A DNA stretch of 18,031 nucleotides from CAZJYT01 sp964550325 (GTDB lineage: Bacteria > Patescibacteriota > Minisyncoccia > Minisyncoccales > CAZJYT01), in assembly GCA_964550325.1 (NCBI GenBank), contig CAZJYT010000016.1, positions 1 to 18,031 on the forward strand, in the 5' to 3' direction. The notes below the pieces were generated by a model. That model was not told the DNA's origin, ran no database searches, and saw only the letters and a list, made by a program, of their open reading frames with translations. Position 1 is the first letter of the stretch. Every line of letters begins with the position of its first letter. Below, piece after piece: positions 1 through 7,934 of this stretch. Position numbers and translations under genes: made by a program.

Positions 1-9
1 TATTTTAAT

Positions 10-354
10 TTATTTTTTCTCTTTTTTCAATTCTTCTAAAATCTCTTCAACCTTTGCTGCTTCTCTCACTTTGGTTTCTAAAACAAAACTTATTTTCGGC
101 ACTCTTTTCATTACTAATTTTTTATTAATTGTTTTTTGAAAAAAAGAAACCCTTTTATTTAAAAAATCTAAAATCTCCTTTCTCTTTTCTTCGGGGAAGA
201 CACTTACAAAAATTTTTGTTTCAGTTAAGTCTGAGGTGGTCTCAACTCTTGTTAGTGTTACCAATACCCCTTTTCCAAATTGCATCTCTTTCAAAAAAAT
301 TTTAGCCAATTGCGTCTTTAAAAGTTCATTTATTCTTAAGATCCTTCTTTTCAT
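10..354 (-). CDS. rbfA: Ribosome-binding factor A
   Basis: RbfA binds the 30S subunit during late 16S rRNA maturation (5'-end processing and cold adaptation) and acts in the cytoplasm. The 114-residue product is the usual length for the family. It begins MKRRILRINELLKTQLAKI, a typical RbfA N-terminus. It then has the KH-like core signature LTRVETTSDLTETKIFVSV (about residues 34-52) and ends with the RVPKISFVLE strand (about 84-93). The start ATG overlaps the infB stop in an ATGA arrangement (4-nt overlap), so the two are translationally coupled; infB-rbfA is a widely conserved pair. The upstream sequence has only a weak GGAAA as a possible ribosome site. The identification is firm on family pattern and synteny. 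Confidence 0.93.
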   Translation of the reverse strand: MKRRILRINELLKTQLAKIFLKEMQFGKGVLVTLTRVETTSDLTETKIFVSVFPEEKRKEILDFLNKRVSFFQKTINKKLVMKRVPKISFVLETKVREAAKVEEILEELKKEKK

Positions 355-1832
355 CTTTTTTCCAAAAAGATTATTTTGAGAATATCTCCTACTTCAATTT
401 TTATATCTCCTTCAAATAAAATCCCACATTCTTGAGGTGCTTGAATTTCTGAGATATCTTTTTGTCCCTTTTTAAGATTAACTAACCTTCCTTTTCCCAC
501 CAACTCATTATTTCTAAAAACTTCAATCTTTGCTCCTTTCTTTACTTTTCCCTCTATTACCTTTCCTCCTATAATTTGACGATTTTTTTCTGTAAGAAAA
601 ATAACTAAGGTTTTCACTTTTCCTAATTCTATTCTTTTTATCTCTGGTTCTTGCGCTTCTTTTATCAGCTTATAAATCCCTTCTACTAAATCATAAATTA
701 CCTTAAAGTTCATTACCTTAATTTTTTCTCTTTCAATTATTTTTTTAACCACAGGAGCAATTTTTACCCTAAAACCTAAAATTATTGCTTGAGTATTTTT
801 AGCTAATTTTACATCAGATTCATTTACGTCTCCTATTTCTCCCTTTACTATTTCTAAGGCTATTTTCTCTGGCTGGATTTTTTTGAGGGTTTGTTCAATT
901 GCCTCTAAAGATCCCCAGACATCGGTCTTTAAAATTAATTTCAATACCTTTTGAGGAGAGGAAAGAGAAGAAACCTTAAAAGCAATCTTCTTTTCTTTTT
1001 CTATCTTAATCTGGGATTTCACACTCTCTATATCATCAAAAGTCTGGAAGCTCTCTCCTACTAGAGGCACTCTTTCAAACCCGATTACTACTGCTGGATC
1101 CCCGGGAAATATCTTTTCAATTGGTTTTCCTTGAGAGTCTTCCATAATTCTGATTTTTCCAAATGTAGAACTTGTTCCAATAATCTCTCTTCTTTTTAAA
1201 ATTCCCTCTTCTAAAATCAAGGTAGCGGTAGGTCCTCTTTTCGGATCTAAAAATGCTTCAATAATTACCCCCTTTGCTCTTTTTTTAATGTTAGCTTTTA
1301 TCTTTTTAATTTCTGCTACCAATTCAATGAGTTCTAAGAGCTCGTTTATTCCTTTGCCAGTTTTTGCAGAGACTTCTACCCAAGGAATATCTCCACCCAT
1401 TCCTTCTAAAAAAACATTTTCTTTCATTAATTCTCTTTTTACTTTTTCGGGATTGGCATTAGATTTGTCAATTTTGTTTAAAACGACAATAAAAGGAATG
1501 TTAAAGTTTTTTAAGTGAGAAATTGCCTCTTTGGTTTGGGGTTTGATTCCCTCTGTTGCATCAATTACTAAAAGACCAATATCTGCTACCTTTGCTCCCC
1601 TTGCTCTTAAGGTTAAAAAGGCTTCATGTCCTGGTGTGTCTAAAAAGGTGATTTTTTTATTATTTCTTTTAATTTGGTAAGCGCCAATATGTTGGGTAAT
1701 ACTTCCTTCTTCTTTTTCTGCGAGACTGGTTTTTCTTATATAATCTAAAATAGAGGTTTTACCATGATCTACATGTCCCAAGACAACAATGGTAGGGGTT
1801 TTGTCAATTAGGTTTTCTGATTTGTTTTCCAT
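351..1832 (-). CDS. infB: Translation initiation factor IF-2 (short form)
   Basis: IF-2 is the GTPase that brings fMet-tRNA to the 30S subunit and promotes subunit joining. All G motifs are readable: G1 GHVDHGKTS (residues 19-27), the G2 threonine in GSITQHIG (about 46), G3 DTPGHEAF (65-72), G4 NKID (119-122) and G5 SAKTGKG (155-161). Domain II and the C-terminal domains follow. At 493 aa it lacks the long N-terminal extension of E. coli IF-2 (890 aa); the G domain starts almost at once. This reduced form is expected in CPR genomes. The ATG at 1832 lies inside the upstream DUF4446-like gene, giving a 25-nt overlap. The stop overlaps the rbfA start as ATGA. No Shine-Dalgarno sequence precedes the start. 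Confidence 0.96.
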   Translation of the reverse strand: MENKSENLIDKTPTIVVLGHVDHGKTSILDYIRKTSLAEKEEGSITQHIGAYQIKRNNKKITFLDTPGHEAFLTLRARGAKVADIGLLVIDATEGIKPQTKEAISHLKNFNIPFIVVLNKIDKSNANPEKVKRELMKENVFLEGMGGDIPWVEVSAKTGKGINELLELIELVAEIKKIKANIKKRAKGVIIEAFLDPKRGPTATLILEEGILKRREIIGTSSTFGKIRIMEDSQGKPIEKIFPGDPAVVIGFERVPLVGESFQTFDDIESVKSQIKIEKEKKIAFKVSSLSSPQKVLKLILKTDVWGSLEAIEQTLKKIQPEKIALEIVKGEIGDVNESDVKLAKNTQAIILGFRVKIAPVVKKIIEREKIKVMNFKVIYDLVEGIYKLIKEAQEPEIKRIELGKVKTLVIFLTEKNRQIIGGKVIEGKVKKGAKIEVFRNNELVGKGRLVNLKKGQKDISEIQAPQECGILFEGDIKIEVGDILKIIFLEKR

Positions 1833-2188
1833 TTTTTTTGGGCTTTTTGAATAGCTTCTACTTCCTCTTTTGATAAATAATATTCTGACTTTTCCTGAAT
1901 AATAGGTTTGGCATAAATTCTATTTCCCTCTTTTGAGTATAAACTGGTAATTACTACACCATTATTCTCTTCATCCAAGAGAGCCAAAGAGAAGCTTTGA
2001 TTCCCTCCCATTTCTTTAAAAGGATTGAATCTTACAATTCCTACTTTTTGGATTGTAAATTTATTTTTTCTTTTTATTTCTTCTACCTCTTGAGATAATC
2101 TTTCAATCTCTTCTTTCAATTCCTTAAATTCTTTTATTAGCTCTTTCAGGTTTTCTGGACTTCTTTCTTTTTTAAAAAACCTCAGCAT
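1808..2188 (-). CDS. DUF4446 family protein, N-terminal coiled coil
   Basis: This is a 126-aa protein of unknown function. Residues about 10-45 are rich in Glu, Lys and Leu (LKELIKEFKELKEEIERLSQ) and should form a coiled coil. The rest matches the DUF4446 pattern as I know it: VGIVRFNPFKEMGGNQSFSL (about 50-69), ALLDEENNGVVITSLYSKEG, then a YAKPI...YYLSKEEVEAI ending. There is no signal peptide or clear membrane segment. It is the promoter-proximal gene of the minus-strand operon with infB and rbfA and overlaps infB by 25 nt. The family is often encoded near core genes in Firmicutes and CPR, but its role is not established, so none is proposed here. Confidence 0.8.
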   Translation of the reverse strand: MLRFFKKERSPENLKELIKEFKELKEEIERLSQEVEEIKRKNKFTIQKVGIVRFNPFKEMGGNQSFSLALLDEENNGVVITSLYSKEGNRIYAKPIIQEKSEYYLSKEEVEAIQKAQKKWKTNQKT

Positions 2189-2356
2189 AAATTTTAAAAC
2201 CTTACTTTTTAAAAGTCATAGTATTAAGGTATCACTATTTTAACTTATAATCAAGTTAAAAGAGAACTTACCAGGTAAAAGGATATAGATTCTGGAGAAT
2301 TCTTATTTGAGTTTAGATTTTGAATTTTGAATTAAGATTGTGTAGGATATTAAGGT
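2189..2356. promoter_or_regulatory. Divergent intergenic promoter region
   Basis: This 168-bp A+T-rich gap separates the minus-strand DUF4446-infB-rbfA operon from secA, so it must hold both promoters. A perfect -10 TATAAT lies on the plus strand at 2246-2251. A TAAAAT -10-like box lies on the minus strand at 2237-2242. Neither has a convincing -35, so the pair is only tentative. The 11-nt direct repeat TATTAAGGTAT occurs at 2222-2232 and again at 2348-2358, where it runs into the secA ATG. A small inverted repeat ATTCT-GG-AGAAT lies near 2290-2301. AGGA about 11 nt before the secA ATG may be a weak ribosome site. Confidence 0.4.
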
Positions 2357-4834
2357 ATGTCTATTTTGACCAAAATCTTTGGCGATCCAAACGAGAGGTA
2401 TTTAAAAAAGATTGAAAAGATTGTTGATAAGATTAACTCTTTAGAAAGAAATTTTGAGGGGCTTTCTGATAGAGAATTAAAAGAAAAAACCTTTGAATTT
2501 AAGGAAAGATTGAGAAAAAAAGAGACCTTAGATGATATTTTACCTGAGGCCTTTGCTTTAGTGAGAGAAGCATCCAAGAGAACCTTGGGACAGAGACACT
2601 TTGATGTTCAATTGATGGGTGGAATAGTTTTACATCAGGGAAAAATTGCTGAGATGAAAACAGGAGAAGGTAAAACCTTGACTGCTACCCTCCCCCTTTA
2701 TCTAAATGCCTTAAAGGGAAAGGGGTGTCATTTGGTGACAGTAAATGACTATTTAGCAAGAAGAGATACTGTTTGGATGGGACAGATATATCATCTTTTA
2801 GGTTTAAGTGTAGGCTGTTTGAACCATGAACAATCTTTTATTTACGATCCTAATTATAAAAAACCCTCTCAAGAGAAAGACAGAATAAGAGACGAAATGG
2901 GAAGTTTTAAGGTAGTAGAGGACTTTTTAAAACCCTGTTCCAGAAAAGAGGCTTATTTGGCAGATATTACTTATGGCACGAATCATGAGTTTGGTTTTGA
3001 TTATTTGAGAGATAATATGGTTTACCCCGTTAGAAATGAAATTTCTAACGGGGTGAATGATTTGCCGGTTGTCCAAAGGGGGCATAACTTTGCTATCATT
3101 GATGAGATTGACTCAATCTTAATTGATGAGGCAAGAACTCCTTTAATTATTTCTGCTCCTGATACCGAGAGTTCAAAATGGTATAAAGAATTTTCTAAAA
3201 TTATTCCCAAATTAAATCCCAAAGAGGACTATGAGATTGACGAAAAAATGAAAGCGGTTACTCTTACTGAGAGTGGAATAAATAAAATTGAAAAAATATT
3301 AGGGATAGAAAATATCTATGAAGAGAAGGGCTGGAAATATCTTCATTATTTAGAACAATCCTTAAGAGCTCATACTCTTTTTAAAAGAGATAGAGATTAT
3401 GTGGTAAAGAGGGGAGAGGTGATAATTGTAGATGAGTTTACTGGTAGGTTGATGCCAGGAAGAAGATGGTCGGGTGGATTACATCAAGCTATTGAGGCAA
3501 AGGAGGGAGTTCCCATTAAACCAGAATCAATTACCTTAGCCTCTATTACTTTTCAAAATTATTTCAGAATGTATAAAAAGTTAGCTGGGATGACAGGGAC
3601 CGCCTTAACCTCAGCTGAGGAATTTGAAAAAATTTATAACCTGGAGGTAATCGTGATTCCTACCAATAAGCCAATGATAAGAAGAGATCTACCTGATAGA
3701 GTTTATAAAACTATGGAGGGAAAGTTTAAGGCGATTGTGAAAGAGATTAAAAAAAGACACCAAAAAGGACAGCCCATCTTAGTAGGAACTACCTCTATTG
3801 AGAAAAATGAATATCTCTCTAAACTCTTGCAAAGGGAGGGAATTCCCCACCAGGTTTTAAATGCTAAAAATCACGAAAAAGAAGGAGAAATCATTGCCCA
3901 GGCAGGAAGGTATAAGGCGGTAACGATTGCTACCAATATGGCAGGAAGAGGAGTAGATATTATTTTGGGTGGGAATCCTTCTCATCCTCAGGAGAGAGAA
4001 AAGGTAAAAGAGTTAGGAGGTTTACATGTAATTGGCACAGAGAGGCATGAGGCAAGAAGAATTGATAATCAATTAAGAGGAAGAGCAGGAAGACAGGGCG
4101 ATCCTGGCTCTTCCCAATTCTTCCTTTCTTTAGAGGATGATTTACTTAGGATTTTTGGCGGAGAGAGGATAAAATCTTTAATGTCTCTTTTTAACATTCC
4201 TGAGGATGAACCCATTGAAGCAAAAATGGTTTCCAGGGCAATAGAAGAAGCCCAGGGAAAGGTAGAAGCGATGAATTTTGACCTGAGAAAACATTTATTA
4301 GAATATGACAATGTTTTGAATACTCATAGAGAGATAATTTATAAAAAAAGAGAACATTTCTTGAAAACTCAAGATTTTTGTTCAGAGTTTGAAAGCTATT
4401 CTTTAACAGATAGAGAAAGGAAACTTCTTTTACAAAAGGTGAAAGAATTAGGACAAGAAGAATTTAACAAAATTGCAAAATTCTTAGCATTAAGAATTTT
4501 GGATAGTTTGTGGATGAATCATTTGGAAGAATTAGAAGCCTTGAGAGAAGCAGTAAGGTTAAGAGCATATGGACAAATGGATCCCTTAATAGAATATAAA
4601 AAAGAAAGCTACCGGACTTTTAAAAGATTATTAAAGGTTTTTGAAAAAAGTCTTATTCAGGGAATTTTGAAGGTTTCCTTAAAAAAAGAAGAAAATCCAT
4701 CTCCTGTGCCAATTGTTATTAGGCAAGGGGGAGTAGGAGGAAAAGGGTTAAGAAAAAAACCAGGAAGAAATGATCCTTGTCCTTGTGGCTCTGGAAAAAA
4801 GTATAAAAAATGCTGTTGGCCCAAATATGGATAA
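2357..4834 (+). CDS. secA: Preprotein translocase ATPase SecA
   Basis: SecA is the motor ATPase that drives preproteins through SecYEG. Readable parts in order: Walker A MKTGEGKTLTA (about 100-110); DITYGTNHEFGFDYLRDNM (about 203-221); the DEID box in FAIIDEIDSILIDEARTPLI (from about 245); the EAKEGVPIKPES region; MTGTALTSAEEFEKIY; NMAGRGVDIILGGNP; and the RGRAGRQGDPG arginine-finger motif. It ends in a zinc-binding CPCGSGKKYKKCC tail (SecB/ribosome-contact type). At 825 aa there are three oddities. An extra segment of about 33 aa lies in NBD1 before REAY-like sequence. A 10-residue insertion at 223-233 is encoded by a 31-bp palindrome. The helical-wing region is short, about 50 aa instead of about 105 before LDSLW. 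The gene heads a plus-strand unit with the DUF1614 gene. Confidence 0.97.
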   Translation: MSILTKIFGDPNERYLKKIEKIVDKINSLERNFEGLSDRELKEKTFEFKERLRKKETLDDILPEAFALVREASKRTLGQRHFDVQLMGGIVLHQGKIAEMKTGEGKTLTATLPLYLNALKGKGCHLVTVNDYLARRDTVWMGQIYHLLGLSVGCLNHEQSFIYDPNYKKPSQEKDRIRDEMGSFKVVEDFLKPCSRKEAYLADITYGTNHEFGFDYLRDNMVYPVRNEISNGVNDLPVVQRGHNFAIIDEIDSILIDEARTPLIISAPDTESSKWYKEFSKIIPKLNPKEDYEIDEKMKAVTLTESGINKIEKILGIENIYEEKGWKYLHYLEQSLRAHTLFKRDRDYVVKRGEVIIVDEFTGRLMPGRRWSGGLHQAIEAKEGVPIKPESITLASITFQNYFRMYKKLAGMTGTALTSAEEFEKIYNLEVIVIPTNKPMIRRDLPDRVYKTMEGKFKAIVKEIKKRHQKGQPILVGTTSIEKNEYLSKLLQREGIPHQVLNAKNHEKEGEIIAQAGRYKAVTIATNMAGRGVDIILGGNPSHPQEREKVKELGGLHVIGTERHEARRIDNQLRGRAGRQGDPGSSQFFLSLEDDLLRIFGGERIKSLMSLFNIPEDEPIEAKMVSRAIEEAQGKVEAMNFDLRKHLLEYDNVLNTHREIIYKKREHFLKTQDFCSEFESYSLTDRERKLLLQKVKELGQEEFNKIAKFLALRILDSLWMNHLEELEALREAVRLRAYGQMDPLIEYKKESYRTFKRLLKVFEKSLIQGILKVSLKKEENPSPVPIVIRQGGVGGKGLRKKPGRNDPCPCGSGKKYKKCCWPKYG
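3024..3054. repeat. 31-bp perfect palindrome inserted in frame in secA
   Basis: Two 14-nt arms, ACCCCGTTAGAAAT and its exact reverse complement ATTTCTAACGGGGT, flank a 3-nt GAA centre. As RNA the stem extends about four more pairs outward (two of them G-U). It encodes YPVRNEISNGV (residues 223-233). In other SecA proteins the spacer between the conserved DNM and VQR is about 7 residues (AFSPEER in E. coli, VLYKEQM in B. subtilis); here it is 17. The extra 10 residues match the palindrome in size, so it looks like an in-frame insertion in an essential gene. I saw no second full copy in this window. Confidence 0.75.
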
Positions 4835-4861
4835 AAATTATATTATCTGAAATAGTGCTTT

Positions 4862-5521
4862 ATGTTTTTCTTTTTTCATTTGATAATCTTTCTTTTACTC
4901 TTTATCCTTTTTCTTCCAATTTTGTTATTGTTAGTTTATTTTCATTTAATAAGTTTAGGATTTAGTAATTTAGGAATTTCTTCTGAAGCTACTTTGTTTT
5001 TACTTTTTTTAATGTTAATTGGCTCTTTTTTTAATATTCCCCTCTTTAAAAAAAGAAAAATTTATAGAGAAAAGAACTTTTATTTTTTTAAGTGGCAGTA
5101 TTTTGAGAGAGAAGGGATAGGAATTAATCTGGGAGGGGCAATTATTCCTCTGATTTTGTCTCTTTATTTTCTTTTTTTGCTTTGGAGAATGAAATTTGAC
5201 ATTCTTCCCGTAATAATAGCTACTCTTTTGATGATAATTATTTCTTTTAAATTGGCGGTAGTGGTACCTCAAAGAGGAATTTCTTTACCATTTTTCATTC
5301 CCCCTCTTGCCTCTGCTATTTTGGCATTTTTTCTTACTCCCTATTATCCTGCTCCTACAGCTTTTATCGCTGGCACCTTAGGCACTTTAATTGGAGCAGA
5401 TATTTTAAATTTGGAAAAATTATTAAAATATAGAGGTTATTTCTCAATTGGGGGAGCGGGAATTTTTGATGGTATCTTCTTAGTGGGTATTATTTCCGCC
5501 CTTTTAGCAGGAATTAAATGA
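4862..5521 (+). CDS. DUF1614 family multi-pass membrane protein
   Basis: This is a 219-aa integral membrane protein of unknown function. Hydrophobic segments lie at about residues 3-30, 40-58, 92-110, 117-133, 140-160, 163-180 and 198-217. A basic cytosolic-type stretch (FKKRKIYREKNFYFFKWQ) follows the second. The pattern matches DUF1614: SNLGISSEATLFLLFL and IGSFFNIPL near the N-terminus, GINLGGAIIPLILSLY in the middle, a VVPQRGISLPFFIPPL segment, then GTLGTLIGADILNL and the GGAGIFDGIFLVGIISALLAG ending. It follows secA by 27 bp and is probably co-transcribed with it, but I would not infer an export role from that alone. No Shine-Dalgarno sequence is seen. Confidence 0.82.
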   Translation: MFFFFHLIIFLLLFILFLPILLLLVYFHLISLGFSNLGISSEATLFLLFLMLIGSFFNIPLFKKRKIYREKNFYFFKWQYFEREGIGINLGGAIIPLILSLYFLFLLWRMKFDILPVIIATLLMIIISFKLAVVVPQRGISLPFFIPPLASAILAFFLTPYYPAPTAFIAGTLGTLIGADILNLEKLLKYRGYFSIGGAGIFDGIFLVGIISALLAGIK

Positions 5522-5600
5522 AGATAAGATGTTTCATATTACCTGGGAGTTCTCTAAGATCCGTGTCAAACAATTTAAGTAGGTAAACGAAAGGATTTTT

Positions 5601-5639
5601 TGTTGCTTGGCTTTTTGTTACTTGGCTTAGCTAAGCAAC
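5601..5639. repeat. Short palindrome and tandem repeat, GCTTAGCTAAGC core
   Basis: The near-identical 13-mers TGTTGCTTGGCTT (5601-5613) and TGTTACTTGGCTT (5617-5629) stand in tandem. The second runs into the 12-bp perfect palindrome GCTTAGCTAAGC (5625-5636). GTTGCTT (5602-5608) and AAGCAAC (5633-5639) also form an outer inverted repeat. Related GCTTA/TAAGC palindromes occur at 5780-5794 and 17440-17460. Confidence 0.6.
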
Positions 5640-5650
5640 GCTCTATTACA

Positions 5651-5909
<259 letters not shown>

Positions 5910-5914
5910 AAATA

Positions 5915-6001
5915 ACAGGGGTTAGACCCCTGTCAATTTTGGCTAACTTTTTTATTATCTCATTTTACTCCATTATTGATTTCGGTTACATTTTAGACCC
6001 C
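5915..6001. repeat. REP-like hairpin with a second partial copy
   Basis: ACAGGGG-TTAGA-CCCCTGT (5915-5933) is a perfect 7-bp G+C-rich hairpin in very A+T-rich DNA. The 9-mer TTAGACCCC recurs at 5993-6001 without its partner arm. A hairpin with a GGGG...CCCC stem and a nearby related half-site is the usual look of REP/REPIN sequences mobilised by RAYT (IS200-like) transposases. No transposase gene lies in the window. It could also work as a weak terminator, since CAATTTT follows, but the U-tract is poor. Confidence 0.45.
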
Positions 6002-6016
6002 GTTTAATTCGAGATC

Positions 6017-6044
6017 TTGAAAAAGCTTTTAATTTTGTTAGAAT
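6017..6044 (+). promoter_or_regulatory. Predicted sigma-70-type promoter of lepB operon
   Basis: A -35 TTGAAA (6017-6022), a 16-bp spacer and a -10 TAGAAT (6039-6044) with an extended TG one base upstream (TGTTAGAAT). Transcription would start near 6051, leaving a leader of about 20 nt before the lepB ATG at 6074. The motif TTTGTTARAAT is shared with the boxes at 12699 and 17519. Confidence 0.5.
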
Positions 6045-6073
6045 TATGAAGAATTTATTAATTTTTGAAATTT

Positions 6074-6637
6074 ATGAAAAAAATATTTGATTTTTTTTGG
6101 GAATTGATAAAGATAACAATTATTGCCCTCATTATTGTTTTTCCTATCCGTTATTTTATATTTCAACCATTTTTGGTTTGGGGGGAATCAATGGAGCCCT
6201 CCTTTGAAACAGGAGATTATTTAATTGTAGACGAGATTTCTTACCGTTTTAGAGAGCCAAAGAGGGGAGAGGTAATTGTTTTTAATAACCCTTATAATCC
6301 CAGCCAAAGATTTATTAAAAGGATTATTGGTTTACCAGGAGAGAAGGTGAAATTGAAAGAGGGGAAGATCATTATCTCTAATAAAAAAGGAGAATTTGTT
6401 TTAGATGAGTCAAGTTATTTACCTGTTTCTATTAAAACTACCCCAAAAATGTTTGATGAAATTACTTTAAGGGAAAATGAGTATTTTGTCTTAGGAGACA
6501 ATAGGGAGGTATCAGTAGATTCAAGGAATTTTGGACCACTACCAAGAAAGAATATCATCGGGAGGGTAATAATTAGAGCCTGGCCATTTAATAAATTGAG
6601 TATTTTTGAAAATGGCTTAGATTTATGGGAAGATTGA
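6074..6637 (+). CDS. lepB: Signal peptidase I
   Basis: This membrane serine protease removes signal peptides from Sec-exported proteins. An N-terminal membrane segment (about residues 9-30) is followed by the nucleophile box WGESMEPSF, with the catalytic Ser at about residue 39 from this start. The lysine box is RFIKRIIGLPGE (general base Lys), and the conserved box E is LGDNREVSVDSRNFGPLP. The length of 187 aa is normal for a short bacterial SPase I. An in-frame TTG at 6065 would add three residues; I prefer ATG 6074, which gives the usual MKKIF start. It is the first gene after a good promoter, and its end overlaps hisS by 13 nt. With secA, secD and secF it completes an export set in this window. 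Confidence 0.95.
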   Translation: MKKIFDFFWELIKITIIALIIVFPIRYFIFQPFLVWGESMEPSFETGDYLIVDEISYRFREPKRGEVIVFNNPYNPSQRFIKRIIGLPGEKVKLKEGKIIISNKKGEFVLDESSYLPVSIKTTPKMFDEITLRENEYFVLGDNREVSVDSRNFGPLPRKNIIGRVIIRAWPFNKLSIFENGLDLWED

Positions 6638-7911
6638 AATTCCAATCTCCTTTAGGGATGCATGACATTTTATTTGATGACCAAAGATATTATCAAAAGA
6701 TCTATGAACTTTGTCAAGAGATAGCTAAATTTTATGGATTTGAGAAAATAGATACCCCAATTTTAGAACAGAGTGAACTTTTTACCAAAGGAATCGGAGT
6801 AGCTACTGATATTGTCCGAAAGCAGATGTTTACCCTCAAAACCCTAGGAGGAGATTGGTTAACTCTAAGACCAGAAGCAACTGCTCCCGTCGTTAGGGCT
6901 TACATTCAACATGGAATGGCAAGCTTCCCTCAACCTGTAAAATTATGGTATTTTGGCCCCTTTTTTCGGGCAGAAAGACCCCAATTTGGAAGATATCGTC
7001 AATTTTGGCAATTTGGATTTGAGATCATAGGTCATAAATCTCCTATTTTAGATGCCCAAATTATTCAAATTTTTTATGAGATATTAAAGAGTTTAAAATT
7101 AAAAAATTTAATTGTAGAAATAAACAGTATTGGGTGTCCTGAGTGCCGGCCTCATTTTAAAAGAGCATTAACAAGTTACTTCCGTTTTCAACAATCAAGG
7201 TTATGTCGAGATTGCCGACGAAGGTTAAAAGAAAATGTTTTGAGGATATTGGATTGCAAAGAAGAAAAGTGCCAACCGGTAATTCATCAAGCTCCTCAAA
7301 TTCTTGATTATCTTTGCGAAAGCTGTAATCAACATCTAAAAGAAGTCTTAGAATTTTGCGATGAGTTAGGGATTCCTTATCATTTAAACCCATATTTAGT
7401 GAGAGGATTAGATTATTACACAAAAACCACCTTTGAAATAAAACTTGCCAATGAGGAAAACAAAAAAAATTTGGCATTAGTGGGAGGAGGAAGATATGAT
7501 AATTTGGCAAGAGTATTGGGGGGAAAAGATTACGCAGGTGTAGGAGGAGCAGGAGGAATAGAGCGGATTATAATTTTAATGAAAGAAAGGGGAAAAAAAA
7601 TTTTTCCTTCCCCTCCTCCTAAAATTTTTTTAGCCCAATTAGGGAAATTGGCAAAGAGAAAAAGTTTAAAATTGTTATTGGAATTTAAAAATGCCAAAAT
7701 TCCAGTAGCAGAATATTTAAGTAGTGACTCTTTAAGGAGCCAATTAGAAAGGGCAAATAAATTAGGAGTAAGGTATGTTTTGATTCTTGGGCAAAAAGAA
7801 GCCCTAAACAAAGAAATTATCCTAAAGGATATGAAAACAGGAAGCCAAAGATTAATAAAATTAGATAAAATAGTAGCTGAGATGAGAAAAAGGTTGAAAG
7901 AGAAAGATTAA
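6625..7911 (+). CDS. hisS: Histidine--tRNA ligase
   Basis: This class II synthetase charges tRNA-His with histidine. The N-terminus FQSPLGMHDILFDD is typical. Motif 2 is FGPFFRAERPQFGRYRQFWQ (about 111-130), the histidine-binding signature is LVRGLDYYTKTTFEI (about 257-271), the glycine-rich GGGRYDNLARVLGG follows, and motif 3 is GGIERIIILMKE (about 309). A cysteine-rich insertion (IGCPECRPHF, LCRDCRRRL, LRILDCK, LCESCNQH) is the common bacterial HisRS insertion domain. The anticodon-binding domain occupies the last 90 residues or so (FLAQLGKLAKR onward). The 428-aa length is normal. The start lies inside lepB (13-nt overlap) with no visible Shine-Dalgarno sequence, suggesting translational coupling. 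Confidence 0.97.
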   Translation: MGRLKFQSPLGMHDILFDDQRYYQKIYELCQEIAKFYGFEKIDTPILEQSELFTKGIGVATDIVRKQMFTLKTLGGDWLTLRPEATAPVVRAYIQHGMASFPQPVKLWYFGPFFRAERPQFGRYRQFWQFGFEIIGHKSPILDAQIIQIFYEILKSLKLKNLIVEINSIGCPECRPHFKRALTSYFRFQQSRLCRDCRRRLKENVLRILDCKEEKCQPVIHQAPQILDYLCESCNQHLKEVLEFCDELGIPYHLNPYLVRGLDYYTKTTFEIKLANEENKKNLALVGGGRYDNLARVLGGKDYAGVGGAGGIERIIILMKERGKKIFPSPPPKIFLAQLGKLAKRKSLKLLLEFKNAKIPVAEYLSSDSLRSQLERANKLGVRYVLILGQKEALNKEIILKDMKTGSQRLIKLDKIVAEMRKRLKEKD

Positions 7912-7934
7912 ATTTTTAAAATAATAACACTCTT

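Noticed and set aside
5915..5940. Hairpin ACAGGGG/CCCCTGT as the terminator of the secA unit
   Set aside because: It lies about 400 bp after the last gene and is followed by CAATTTTGGC rather than a U-run. The repeated half-site at 5993 favours a repeat.
6065..6073. TTG at 6065 as the lepB start
   Set aside because: It would add only three residues; ATG 6074 gives the normal MKKIF start of signal peptidase I.
6046..6090. 14-codon upstream ORF starting at ATG 6046 and overlapping lepB
   Set aside because: It lies around the predicted transcription start (about 6051) and has no ribosome site; probably chance in A+T-rich DNA.
7157..7510. 117-codon open frame on the minus strand inside hisS
   Set aside because: It is antisense to the conserved cysteine-rich part of HisRS, has no recognisable domain, and arises from codon bias in the real gene.
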